Positions 36,024 to 46,795 of a DNA stretch of 64,000 nucleotides are shown piece after piece; within the stretch, counting starts at the first letter, position 1, and every line of letters begins with the position of its first letter. The stretch comes from Aquiflexum sp. TKW24L. Its GTDB lineage: Bacteria; Bacteroidota; Bacteroidia; Cytophagales; Cyclobacteriaceae. The notes under the pieces were generated by a model, which saw only the letters and a list, made by a program, of their open reading frames with translations, was not told the origin of the DNA and did not search any database. A program made the position numbers and the translations under genes. Location of the stretch: positions 186,001-250,000 of the forward strand of contig NZ_JAMFLG010000002.1 of assembly GCF_023502205.1 (NCBI RefSeq). Reading direction: 5' to 3'.

Positions 36024-36254
36024 ATGGGTTGGATTGACTTACATAAATATAATCATTCCTTTCAGAAAAAGGATATGCTTTTTATGAATCAAAAACGCAG
36101 ACCCTACGCTCCAAAAGGATGAATACAAAGTCAGAATTCAAATAACCTTTTCCAATTCCCATTTAGGCAATTTTCCCCCGCCCTTAATCGAACTTTTGGG
36201 GTTTATAAAAAGCTCTCAAAGATCTAATCTCCTCTCTATCAGTGTAGATCAACA

Positions 36255-37307
36255 TCAAAGAGATGCCATATCGATGACAAATCGGTATTTGACATCGCTT
36301 TTGATCATCCTTTCATAAGCTTGGTTGATATCCTGCATCTTGATGATTTCAATATCCGAAACGATGTTGTGTTTTCCACAGAAGTCAAGCATTTCCTGAG
36401 TTTCGGCAATCCCTCCGATGAGAGAGCCAGACACGGATTTTCTCCCCATTATCATGGGCACAGAATTGAGCATGGGATCCAATTCGCCTAGATACCCAAC
36501 CAAGACCAATGTTCCGTTGATGGTCAAGGTGCCGACATAAGGATTGACATCATGTACATAAGGTACAGTATCAATGATCAGGTCGAATTTGCCCCTGACT
36601 GATTTCATCTGTCCGGGATCAGTGGAGATCACAACTGCATCTGCTCCCAATTTCTTTGCATCCTCGGTTTTGCCCTCAGACCTGGAAAATAATGTAACTG
36701 AAGCTCCCAATCCCTTTGCCAATTTGATGGCCATATGGCCCAAACCACCCAATCCGACGACAGCTACTTTGCTTCCTTTTTTTACTCCCCAATGTTTCAA
36801 AGGAGACCAAGTAGTAATCCCTGCACAGAGCAAAGGCGCAACTCCTGCTGCGTCAAGGTTGCCGGGAACCTTCAGTACAAAGTGGTCGTCTACTACGATT
36901 TTCTCGGAATATCCCCCAAAAGTCTGCGTACCCAAATATTTTTCTTTACCGTTATACGTACCGGTAAATCCAGTCAAACAATATTGCTCCAAGTCCTTTT
37001 TGCAACTGTCGCATGTCCGGCAGCTATCCACCAAACAGCCAACACCTACCAACTCACCCACTTTGAATCTCTTTACTTCGCTACCTACTTTAGTCACCTT
37101 TCCGACGATTTCGTGTCCGGGGACAGCCGGATAGACCGTCCCACCCCAGTCATTTCTGGCAGTGTGTAGATCTGAATGGCAAACACCACAATAGAGAATT
37201 TCAATTTCTACATCTTTGGCCGTCACTACTCGACGTTGGATATCCATCTGGTTCAAATCTGCATCTGAAGCCGCCGCCCCATAGGCTTTTACAATCGTTG
37301 TTTCCAT
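36255..37307 (-). CDS. Zinc-dependent NAD(P) alcohol dehydrogenase (CAD/YahK-like)
   Basis: A 350-residue medium-chain dehydrogenase. Catalytic zinc ligands lie in CGVCHSDLHTARND and PGHEIVG, the structural zinc in CRTCDSCKKDLEQYC, and the cofactor-binding loop is VVGLGGLGHMAIKLAKGLG. This pattern fits the cinnamyl-alcohol-dehydrogenase-type group, which reduces a wide range of aldehydes. The start MET-TIVKAYGA is normal. It stands alone next to the hairpin-repeat region upstream, which must contain its promoter. Confidence 0.93.
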   Translation of the reverse strand: METTIVKAYGAAASDADLNQMDIQRRVVTAKDVEIEILYCGVCHSDLHTARNDWGGTVYPAVPGHEIVGKVTKVGSEVKRFKVGELVGVGCLVDSCRTCDSCKKDLEQYCLTGFTGTYNGKEKYLGTQTFGGYSEKIVVDDHFVLKVPGNLDAAGVAPLLCAGITTWSPLKHWGVKKGSKVAVVGLGGLGHMAIKLAKGLGASVTLFSRSEGKTEDAKKLGADAVVISTDPGQMKSVRGKFDLIIDTVPYVHDVNPYVGTLTINGTLVLVGYLGELDPMLNSVPMIMGRKSVSGSLIGGIAETQEMLDFCGKHNIVSDIEIIKMQDINQAYERMIKSDVKYRFVIDMASL

Positions 37308-37339
37308 GACTATTTCTATTTGATTTTTTAAACTGAAAA

Positions 37340-37486
37340 GATATAAGCTTTGCGATATTTAAAAGGATATAAGCTTCGCGATATTTAAAGGATATATGCT
37401 TCGCGATATAAATGGATATATGCCTACGGCGATATTTAAAGGATATATGCTTCGCGATATACTTTGATATATGCCTACGGCGATAT
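37340..37486. repeat. Array A of about 25-bp hairpin units (6 copies)
   Basis: Six units start at 37340, 37366, 37391, 37415, 37442 and 37466. Two alternating forms are seen: gatatatgcttcgcgatat and gatatatgcctacggcgatat, both of which can fold as small hairpins (GC-TTC-GC or GCC-TAC-GGC between ATAT arms). Spacers are 4-7 bases (for example ttaaag, actt). Confidence 0.85.
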
Positions 37487-37658
37487 ATTTTTTAAGCATC
37501 AAGCCTAAATGACATAATTGGGGCTTGATCTCTGCAACCTATTTCTACAATATACCAACTATATTTCTACTTATCCAATTTTAATTAGCATCCAATATCC
37601 ACTAATATCTAAACCGTAACATTTCAACCATATTTCTACTTTATTTCAATATTGAAAA

Positions 37659-37754
37659 GATATAAGCTGCGCGATATAAATGGATATATGCCTGCGACGA
37701 TATTGAAAAGATATATGCTGCGCGATATACTTTGATATATGCCTTCGGCGATAT
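37659..37754. repeat. Array B of about 25-bp hairpin units (4 copies)
   Basis: Units at 37659, 37683, 37710 and 37734 match array A with compensatory-looking changes (gcctgcgacg, gccttcggcg). The unique tails after arrays A and B are also related: aagcatca at 37494 and 37762, gggcttgat, then tatttctac repeats and taatatct at the end, an offset of about 268-279 bases. Confidence 0.85.
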
Positions 37755-37891
37755 AATTTTTAAGCATCAGGCCTGATTGTCAGAATTGGGGCTTGATTTC
37801 TGGACACTATTTCTACCATATATCAAATGTATTTCTACTTTATTTCTACTAAACCAATATCAATTAATATCCAGTATCCATTAATATCTTT

Positions 37892-38665
37892 TTAAAGTAT
37901 CGGATTTGCTCTTTTGACAAATTCATTGTTGAAGGAATAGATCAGACTGATGTTCCAGATCCAGTTATCCACCTCGATTTCTGACACAATCGTTTTGCTG
38001 ACAATGCCTCCAAGAGAAATCGGGAAATCTTTTCTACCAATGACCAAAGAGGAACTTGCAAAATACCCGTCTTTTTCATTCATCTTCAGGTAGAAGACAT
38101 TTGGCCGGGCATTGAAGAATATTTTCTCCGATAAAGAAATATCTGTAAATGACGGACCCAAGGCCACAAATTGGTTGAGAGCATAGGGGACTTTACCCAA
38201 ACTTCTACCGGCAAGGTAGAGGAAACTCAATTTTGTCTTTGGACTGATGGTGTAGGTGGGTGAGATTTCTGCTGCAAAAAACCGCTGAACTTCTGTTTTT
38301 TCCACCATCTGACCATTGGCATCGGGCTCCATGGTAGTCGTAAAAATAAAAGCCGGATGTGCACCGACATGCAGCGTGAATTTATCAGATTTGACGACTT
38401 TATACCGCCACCAAAAAATGAAAGACCAAGGCTTCCCATCCAATGCAAAACGCAGTTCGGGATCGAAACTCAGCCTTTCACCGCCCATAGAAAGTTCAAA
38501 TATTGCCGCAGGTCTTCCCAAGGAAAAAGCCGGGATTAGCGAAAGTCCATTGTTGGTCACGCTGATATTGCCTCGGAAGTAATTCGGACCTTTTCCAGAG
38601 TTATCCTGCGCAAAAACACCAGGACTTATGGAGAAAAAAAATGCAAAAAGGGTCACGCCAATCAT
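37892..38665 (-). CDS. Hypothetical outer-membrane-type protein
   Basis: A 257-residue exported protein. The ATG at 38665 gives a signal peptide MIGVTLFAFFFSISPGVFAQ; the reading frame runs 74 codons further upstream but without coding character. The mature part has Gly- and aromatic-rich alternating strands (SLIPAFSLGRPAAIFELSMG, WSFIFWWRYKVV, SKTIVSEIEVDNWIWNISLIYSFNN), suggesting a beta-barrel of about ten strands. No family recognised. It is divergent from the TlpA-like gene. Confidence 0.7.
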   Translation of the reverse strand: MIGVTLFAFFFSISPGVFAQDNSGKGPNYFRGNISVTNNGLSLIPAFSLGRPAAIFELSMGGERLSFDPELRFALDGKPWSFIFWWRYKVVKSDKFTLHVGAHPAFIFTTTMEPDANGQMVEKTEVQRFFAAEISPTYTISPKTKLSFLYLAGRSLGKVPYALNQFVALGPSFTDISLSEKIFFNARPNVFYLKMNEKDGYFASSSLVIGRKDFPISLGGIVSKTIVSEIEVDNWIWNISLIYSFNNEFVKRANPIL

Positions 38666-38983
38666 CCTAGTTGACTTTTTGCAACCAAAAGATATTTGGT
38701 GAAATTTGTGGAGGCAGTCAAAAATCAAAAAGTGCCCTTCCCGTTGGTTTGGCGATGATTCCTCTCTAATATCTTGGAAATATTCCGTCATAAGCCTGAT
38801 TATGGATGCTTTTCTTAGCAAATACAATATTACCAAATCAAAGAAGGTATTTTTAACTTTTTTCAAAGCAAAGATTACAATTTTCAAACATTCAAGTATA
38901 AGAACCTTTGCATTTGAAATTTTTATTTTTCAAACTAATTTTTTTATTACTTTGGATTTTAGTAACAACAAACCCTTGGTAAA
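38666..38983. other. AT-rich divergent promoter region
   Basis: 318 bases between divergent genes. No gene, repeat or clear operator was seen; the upstream continuation of the 37892 reading frame passes through it. Promoters for both genes should lie here. Confidence 0.4.
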
Positions 38984-40099
38984 ATGAAGAATTACCTTAT
39001 TCTATTTTTGGCTCTTGCGATATTTGGATGTGCCAAAGAAAAAACTCCTGAAGAGGTTTTTCAGGCGGCCAAAGAAAAATTCTATGCTGCAGAGCAAGTC
39101 AGTTTTAAGCAGGTGATGCTGTGGGAAAATCCTTCATTAGGAGAAGTCGATACATTTTTTTATCAACTGAGGCTTCAAAAACATCCGAATAAATACTTTG
39201 AATACAATTACATTGGCACAAATAAAGATTCAGAATTATCCTATCTGAATGATGTATTGTCTTCCATCAACCACAAGGACAGTACGGTTACAGTTCAATC
39301 GGAAGAAAACAAAATGGTATTTATAAATCTGGCAAGTGAAAATATGTATTTGGATTTTTCTGCCGTAAATCTTTTCAAAAAGTCACTATGGATTTATAAA
39401 CAGGACACGGCCATCAATGGAAAAAACCACTTGAACTTCTATTGGGTCCAAATGGATACCGTGATCAGCGAAAAGAAGATTTACCTTGAAAACCACATGT
39501 TTATCAATCCCGCCAATCTTACGGTGAATTTGGTTTCACGGAGGTTATACCACGATGGAAAAAGAAGCCAATTGATTGAAAATGTTTTTGAGGAATATGA
39601 ATTCTCCGAAATTAAAGACTCTTTGAGTATCCATCCACCCAAGGGCTACCTGTCAAAAATCGACGGACAAACCGACAAAGAATCCCCCAAAATACTCGCA
39701 AAAGGTGAAATTGCTCCTGATTTTGAACTCAAAGACCTTGAAGGGAATACGGTCAAACTTTCAGATTTCAGAGGCAAAAAGGTTTTGCTTGACTTCTCAA
39801 TGATCAATTGCGGTTGGTGCAAAATCGCATTGGAAGAATTCAGCAAACCGGATTTTGAGTTTGCAACTGACATGGTGCCCTTGTATGTCAATCCCGTAGA
39901 TCCAAAGGAAAAAATGGAGAAATACGTTTCAAGAGTGACTGTTCCATTTCCTGTCCTCATCGACGCCAAATCGGTAGGAGAAGCATACGGCGTGAGCGGA
40001 TACCCCACCTTTTTTCTGATCGATGAGTCAGGCAAAATAGAAGAGGTGGAAGTGGGGTATTCAGATGAATTGATTATGAAATTGAATAAGGGAAGTTAA
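38984..40099 (+). CDS. TlpA-like thioredoxin-fold lipoprotein
   Basis: A 371-residue lipoprotein (signal LAIFGC, Cys16). The N-terminal 230 residues form an unassigned domain often seen in Cytophagales; the C-terminal part (about 240-371) is a redoxin/TlpA domain beginning GEIAPDFELKDLEGNTVKLS with active site NCGWCK and the cis-Pro segment YGVSGYPTFFLID. It should act as a periplasmic or envelope-attached thiol-disulfide reductase. The last 30 codons are partly duplicated as a remnant at 42845, on the other side of katG. Confidence 0.85.
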   Translation: MKNYLILFLALAIFGCAKEKTPEEVFQAAKEKFYAAEQVSFKQVMLWENPSLGEVDTFFYQLRLQKHPNKYFEYNYIGTNKDSELSYLNDVLSSINHKDSTVTVQSEENKMVFINLASENMYLDFSAVNLFKKSLWIYKQDTAINGKNHLNFYWVQMDTVISEKKIYLENHMFINPANLTVNLVSRRLYHDGKRSQLIENVFEEYEFSEIKDSLSIHPPKGYLSKIDGQTDKESPKILAKGEIAPDFELKDLEGNTVKLSDFRGKKVLLDFSMINCGWCKIALEEFSKPDFEFATDMVPLYVNPVDPKEKMEKYVSRVTVPFPVLIDAKSVGEAYGVSGYPTFFLIDESGKIEEVEVGYSDELIMKLNKGS

Positions 40100-40285
40100 G
40101 CGGACCTTTCCCATTTGTTCAGAAATCTTTCTGATTCGAACTGATTCTACAAAAATAAATTATCACCGAAACAGATGGCTTTCAGCAAATATTCAAATGG
40201 CCAAAAAACAGCTTACTCACTCATCGGTTTCAAAAGGGGAATTTATATTTCAGCAATAAATCTTGGGCAAAAAAACAAAAAAAAC

Positions 40286-40310
40286 CAGCCACTAATGGCT
40301 GATTTTTTTT
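40286..40310. terminator. Terminator between the TlpA gene and katG
   Basis: cagcca (40286-40291) pairs with tggctg (40296-40301) around ctaa; A- and T-runs on both sides allow use in both directions. The katG stop follows at 40314. Confidence 0.65.
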
Positions 40311-40313
40311 TCA

Positions 40314-42614
<2,301 letters not shown>

Positions 42615-42844
42615 TTATATTTTAGACGAATCATTTAATTGTATAAAGATACAACAGAATAAAGCGAGTCTAGGATCGCAATTTTCTATTGATTATAGAC
42701 AAAATCAATGATATTATAAAACCTATTACCGAAACAAATCAAGCCTGTTTTTAAGTTTTTCCTTGGAAAAAAAATCTCTTCAATGATTTAGATTGAGGCT
42801 TAAATCCTAAGGTATGGCACAAAAAAAGTTGAATCAACTAAGTA

Positions 42845-42914
42845 GATGAAACTGGCCAAATCAAAAATAAAAAGTGTTGTATTCAGATGAATTGATCATG
42901 AAATTGAAAAAAGG
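42845..42914 (+). pseudogene. 3'-end remnant of a second tlpA-like gene
   Basis: 42880-42908 matches 40058-40086 of the TlpA-like gene at 28 of 29 bases (encoding YSDELIMKL). Further upstream DETGQIK matches DESGKIE in another frame, so one base has been lost between them. The rest of the gene is absent. It lies on the far side of katG from the intact gene, in the same orientation. Confidence 0.7.
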
Positions 42915-42927
42915 CGCAAAATGTCTT

Positions 42928-43422
42928 TCAATCCTTTGATCTCAAAGTTATTGTCCCACTCAATGGTTTTGTCACGAAATCAGAATCCGGTCCAAAAGTT
43001 TTTTCAAATCCGGCCTCTGTATACAAATGGACTTGATAGGGTTGGGGAAACCGTTCTGAACGGGCATTGTCGTGCACTCTGCTCGAAAATACATGTACAA
43101 TTTGGGTAGCTTTCATTCCATCCAATTTTGTATTTGGAATATTTAATCCGCCTAGCCATAAAGCGAATTTCTTCAAATCCTTCCATCCCAAAAAAGTCTC
43201 AGCAGAAGGACTTGCTTTAATGGGAACTGTTGGCGGTTCACGTAATTCGGATTTTTCATTTTCAGTAAGTTCGGAATAGGTTTTCTTGGTTTTGTTTCCG
43301 TTTTTATCCTGAATAAAAAAAGTGGAGTTTTTATAGTAAAAATCCTTTTTCGAGGATTGACTCAACGTTTGGGGTTTAGCTTTTGACTCAAGTTGGAACA
43401 GAAATGCCTGAGAGTTGGGATT
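42928..43422 (-). pseudogene. C-terminal fragment of an M56/BlaR1-type or TonB-like protein
   Basis: An open frame of 165 codons without an ATG, beginning right after the stop codon of the gene at 43423 and in the same frame. The C-terminal part (NARSERFPQPYQVHLYTEAG, FEKTFGPDSDF, and the preceding FALWLGGLNIPN) resembles the extracytoplasmic tail I know from Bacteroidota M56 metallopeptidase/BlaR1-type proteins. The membrane and protease parts are missing. A TTG at 43365 would give 145 residues, but no signal peptide, so it is read as a remnant. Confidence 0.55.
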
Positions 43423-44724
43423 TCAAAAAAGTTGCAGCAGCTCAGCAAAGTCCCAATCCTTTCTCAATCGGTATGCTAGTTCATTGAGATGCTTGTGCCG
43501 GTTTTCATTATTGGTAATCTCCAATATGATAAACTGCGGTACATCAGGAGCTAAAGGTTTGTCAAAATACTCCAGATTGATGAAGGCGAATTGGGTGTTT
43601 TTGCTCCATCCACGTTTTGGTTTCGGAGCTTTAAGCTTCTCCAATACAGACGCAGTTAAACTGATTTCATGAGTTGGATTGGTTTCTATTTCACTGATAG
43701 GTTTGGATAGAATTGATTCCGGTTCTGAATTAAGGTAATCTTTAATCAGACGCACACTTTCCTGATATTCCTTATCCGCTTCAGAATTATCGCTGGAAGT
43801 TTTACTTTTCTCTTCCTCGAGTTTAGTTTGAAAAAATTCCTCTGCCTTCTGAAGTCGATTAGCCAGATTTTCTTTAGAATAGCCATAAGCTCCCTCCTCA
43901 GTCAGCCGCTTGATTTCGGCAATTCTTTCATCTTTTTCCGCCAAAATATCCTGAACATTGTTTGCGGGAGAACTTTGCCCAAGTATCTTTTTGAATTCCA
44001 GATAAAACTGCTCCATTTGAACCAAGTAATAATTCAAATAGTCACGCTGGGTGACTGGTATGAAAAGTGGCTTGTCGCTGTTTCTAACTACAAAGGCATG
44101 ATAAAACCACCACCTTGAATAATCGACTACATAATCAGGAACTTCTCCCGGAAACTCATAATAGTCGATCCTGCCGTTTGATGAATGTTTCTCTGGAATC
44201 GAAAAGACAGCTCGTTCATCCATCAGCACGGGAACAATCACCCCTTCTTTGTCGGTGTTTTGTACAGGCTTTGCAAATTGATTGAAATAATTAAACTGGA
44301 TGTCTATCCAGGCAGGACCTGGGATTTCGATAGGTTTATTGTCTTCACAGGCCAAATAATGACTGCTCGTTCTCAAAAAATAATACCCCAATCTCCCGGT
44401 AGCATGATACCACGCATTGGTATAAAGTGCCTCAGGGTGAGAATTTCCGGGAATAAAATTCTGATAAGATACTGCGCTTTTAGACCCTGTTAGTCCTTGT
44501 GTTTTCCGTTGAAGCCAGCCAAGAGCAACGGCCATCCTTGGTTGCATTTTTTTCGAATCGAAATTGGCAGTCAGTTGCTTGTTTACCTGATTCGATCCAT
44601 TATTCTCATAAAAATCCGTAGCCTTGGACCAAACCAATGTGTATTTATCAAGATCGCATGAGCTTTGGGTATATGCCCAAAAAGGTATAAAAGCTAATAG
44701 AAACAGGAGTAGAGCAGTTTTCAT
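43423..44724 (-). CDS. Secreted protein of unknown family, paralog of the 45564 gene
   Basis: A 433-residue exported protein; the ATG at 44724 gives the signal peptide MKTALLLFLLAFIPFWAYTQ. No known family recognised. It shares order and motifs with the product of 45564-46721: a segment PLFIPVTQRDYLNYY (compare PLFSYVTRKEYLTQF), a coiled-coil-prone charged middle (about 270-345, EDERIAEIKRLTEEG and KAEEFFQTKLEEEKSK), and PQFIILEITNN near the end (compare PQFIIVELSAP). It lies 25 bases after the 44750 gene, so they form one operon. Part of the secreted-protein block next to the two-component system. Confidence 0.75.
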   Translation of the reverse strand: MKTALLLFLLAFIPFWAYTQSSCDLDKYTLVWSKATDFYENNGSNQVNKQLTANFDSKKMQPRMAVALGWLQRKTQGLTGSKSAVSYQNFIPGNSHPEALYTNAWYHATGRLGYYFLRTSSHYLACEDNKPIEIPGPAWIDIQFNYFNQFAKPVQNTDKEGVIVPVLMDERAVFSIPEKHSSNGRIDYYEFPGEVPDYVVDYSRWWFYHAFVVRNSDKPLFIPVTQRDYLNYYLVQMEQFYLEFKKILGQSSPANNVQDILAEKDERIAEIKRLTEEGAYGYSKENLANRLQKAEEFFQTKLEEEKSKTSSDNSEADKEYQESVRLIKDYLNSEPESILSKPISEIETNPTHEISLTASVLEKLKAPKPKRGWSKNTQFAFINLEYFDKPLAPDVPQFIILEITNNENRHKHLNELAYRLRKDWDFAELLQLF

Positions 44725-44749
44725 ATTTTTTGGGCTAAGTCTTGGCTCA

Positions 44750-45337
44750 TCAAAGTAGATTCTTGTCAACAACATTTTTATCAATTTGCACCCAAGCACT
44801 TGGGCTCTTCACCATGTTTTGTGGTGGTATTGTCGTCTTGAGGGGTACAGACCCAAATACCAATGAACTTCCAAATTCCTCCAATTCTTTTTCGAATGAG
44901 AGGGTGTTGGTCACAAACACATAACTGATTTTTCTAAGGCCATTCGAAATAGTGACCAAAACCACTACCTGATTTTGGTTTTCATACAAACCCGGAGCGG
45001 CCCCAATCATAGCATTCCATTTGGACTTAAAGGATGTTTTGGAGGAATCCTTGGGTTCTTTGGGCTGATACTCCGGAACAATCAAAGCTTTCCAGTCTTC
45101 TTCGAAATCAATGTCAAGAAATCCTGAGGAGGGTTTTTCTTTGTAAAGCAATATCCTCCCAAATTCCTCTGTAGAAGGATTACCCTTGGTGAATACCAAA
45201 TACCCAAGACCTTCATCCCTTATCCATCCGTCAGGAGGACTGTAAGTTACGCCTTGATATTTTTCAAATTGTTGTCCGGCTACATTGTTCCAAAAGAACA
45301 TAGAAACCAAAGTGAAAATCCACATATTTTTGACCAT
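44750..45337 (-). CDS. Secreted protein of unknown family
   Basis: A 195-residue exported protein with ATG at 45337 and signal peptide ending WNNVAGQ. It opens with YQGVTYSPPDGWIRDEG and YLVFTKGNPSTEEFGRILLY, which resembles the middle of the 476-residue protein at 49575 (DDGWVASIEPDWVLVQKGD, VYLFFVLPY), so the two may share a domain. The perfect palindromic box ATCCTGT-AAAA-GCAGGAT lies 90 bases upstream of the start. It is the first gene of a two-gene unit with 43423. Confidence 0.7.
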   Translation of the reverse strand: MVKNMWIFTLVSMFFWNNVAGQQFEKYQGVTYSPPDGWIRDEGLGYLVFTKGNPSTEEFGRILLYKEKPSSGFLDIDFEEDWKALIVPEYQPKEPKDSSKTSFKSKWNAMIGAAPGLYENQNQVVVLVTISNGLRKISYVFVTNTLSFEKELEEFGSSLVFGSVPLKTTIPPQNMVKSPSAWVQIDKNVVDKNLL

Positions 45338-45426
45338 AGCAGTTAAGAATTTTATTGGCTCATCAGTCTCCAAGCTTGTGGATTTATGAGCATTCTCAAA
45401 AATAGAATGAAAGCAAAAGCCTCGGC

Positions 45427-45444
45427 ATCCTGTAAAAGCAGGAT
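45427..45444. promoter_or_regulatory. Palindromic box 1 (ATCCTGTAAAAGCAGGAT)
   Basis: 18-bp inverted repeat, 90 bases before the start of the 44750 gene. Same box as at 49447, 53341 and 53374. Although followed by T on the plus strand, there is no plus-strand gene that it could terminate. Confidence 0.65.
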
Positions 45445-45563
45445 TTTTTGGTTAGTCTTATCATAAATCGCAAAGTAATGACCCTCCGAAAAGTAAAAGC
45501 TACCATCAAGTCAGTTTGATTTTCATGCTTTGGATATTTGGCTATAAAATGTAACTCTCAAAT

Positions 45564-46721
45564 TCATTTTACTAGCATATCGTGGATAGCCTTAAAGTCT
45601 AAACCCTCCATCATTTTATTTCTGAAATTATATTTCCAAGCATCCGAACCGGATTTATCATGTGCGGGAGCGGAAAGTTCGACAATGATAAACTGCGGAA
45701 TATGAAGGGGTAATTTTTTATCCAGGTATTCTTCATTAAAAAATGCAAGGTGAAAGCGGTCTTCGCGAAATTTTAAATCTGTATCTTCAGAATAAAGGAG
45801 AACCTCAAAATGTATCAGTTCTGAAAGTGGTTTACCCAGCTCATCTTCGCTTTTATTAAGCAAATAATCATCCACTAGCCTTATGGCGTTTTGTACTCTT
45901 TTCCTATAATCATCAAGGCCATCGTATGTCTGCCTATAACTTTCCGGATACTTTTTGTACTCATCCGCTACATGTCTCATGTATATATCCGTATAAGTTT
46001 TGATTTCTTCCCGGAACTGTGTGAGGTATTCCTTACGTGTCACATAGCTGAAGAGCGGGGTATTTTCTCTTCTGATAATGTACCATTGTTGTCTTGGTAT
46101 TTCGTCCTGGTAGATTTTTTCAGTGTAGTGGTCCATCCATCCATTGCTGCTGACAAAATTCTCATGGATAAGGAAAACCCTCTTACCATTGATCCCATAA
46201 AATATATCGGACTCATCGATGACTCCTATCAATTGTTCCGTTCCGGGTACCTCCGGTGCGTTTACAGGGAAAACAAATGGCCCATAGTTGTTAATATGAA
46301 AACCAAGATAAACACCTGTTTCAAAGGTTTCGGTTACTTTATCTCCGACGGTACATACAAATCCTGGATGTCCTATGTAGAGCTTGTGCCCAAAAGGCAG
46401 GTAATCATATACATTGGAAAAATCCAGATGCTTGGTAAAATTAGCATTACCCCCCATTGGTTTGGGGTAAGCTTTTTTGGCAAGGTCCAAAAGCTTTTGC
46501 AGGTTGGCGTCGGCAGCGGTCTTATCATAACTGCCTGGTTCTGCTTTCAGGTGACCAGGTGCGGAGTACCCGCTGAAATGTTTCCATGTACCAGGGTAAT
46601 TGTTCAGGTTGTCGGTAGGACAAGGTGAAGCTGTCTGCCCAAATGAGTTAAACACAAGTACAAACAGAATCGATCCCAGAAGTATGCTGACTTTATGAAT
46701 GTTTTGAGATTTCATTTTCAT
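45564..46721 (-). CDS. Secreted protein of unknown family, paralog of the 43423 gene
   Basis: A 385-residue exported protein, with ATG at 46721 and signal peptide through VLVFNSFGQ. It has a Cys-containing N-terminal region (ASPCPTDNLNNYPGTWK) with YLPFGHKLYIGHPGF, and the C-terminal motifs shared with 43423-44724. No family is recognised and no catalytic motif is seen. No palindromic box was found in its 74-base upstream gap, so it may be read through from the 46796 gene upstream. Confidence 0.72.
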   Translation of the reverse strand: MKMKSQNIHKVSILLGSILFVLVFNSFGQTASPCPTDNLNNYPGTWKHFSGYSAPGHLKAEPGSYDKTAADANLQKLLDLAKKAYPKPMGGNANFTKHLDFSNVYDYLPFGHKLYIGHPGFVCTVGDKVTETFETGVYLGFHINNYGPFVFPVNAPEVPGTEQLIGVIDESDIFYGINGKRVFLIHENFVSSNGWMDHYTEKIYQDEIPRQQWYIIRRENTPLFSYVTRKEYLTQFREEIKTYTDIYMRHVADEYKKYPESYRQTYDGLDDYRKRVQNAIRLVDDYLLNKSEDELGKPLSELIHFEVLLYSEDTDLKFREDRFHLAFFNEEYLDKKLPLHIPQFIIVELSAPAHDKSGSDAWKYNFRNKMMEGLDFKAIHDMLVK

Positions 46722-46795
46722 CGAAATTATCGTTTTTAATTCACAGATTTCACTACCAATCCTCATCTTGAAAAGCCAAAATTGATGGGTTTAAA

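Noticed and set aside
37340-37754. Possible CRISPR array
   Set aside because: Repeat units are 19-21 bases with only 4-7 bases between them, the spacers are similar to each other, and no cas gene is in the window.
37892-38887. Longer 331-codon form of the hypothetical outer-membrane protein
   Set aside because: The first 74 codons have no coding character and would bury the signal peptide; the ATG at 38665 is better.
45427-45444. Palindromic box as an intrinsic terminator
   Set aside because: A T-run follows, but no plus-strand gene precedes it, and sister copies at 53341 and 53374 lie between divergent genes upstream of starts.
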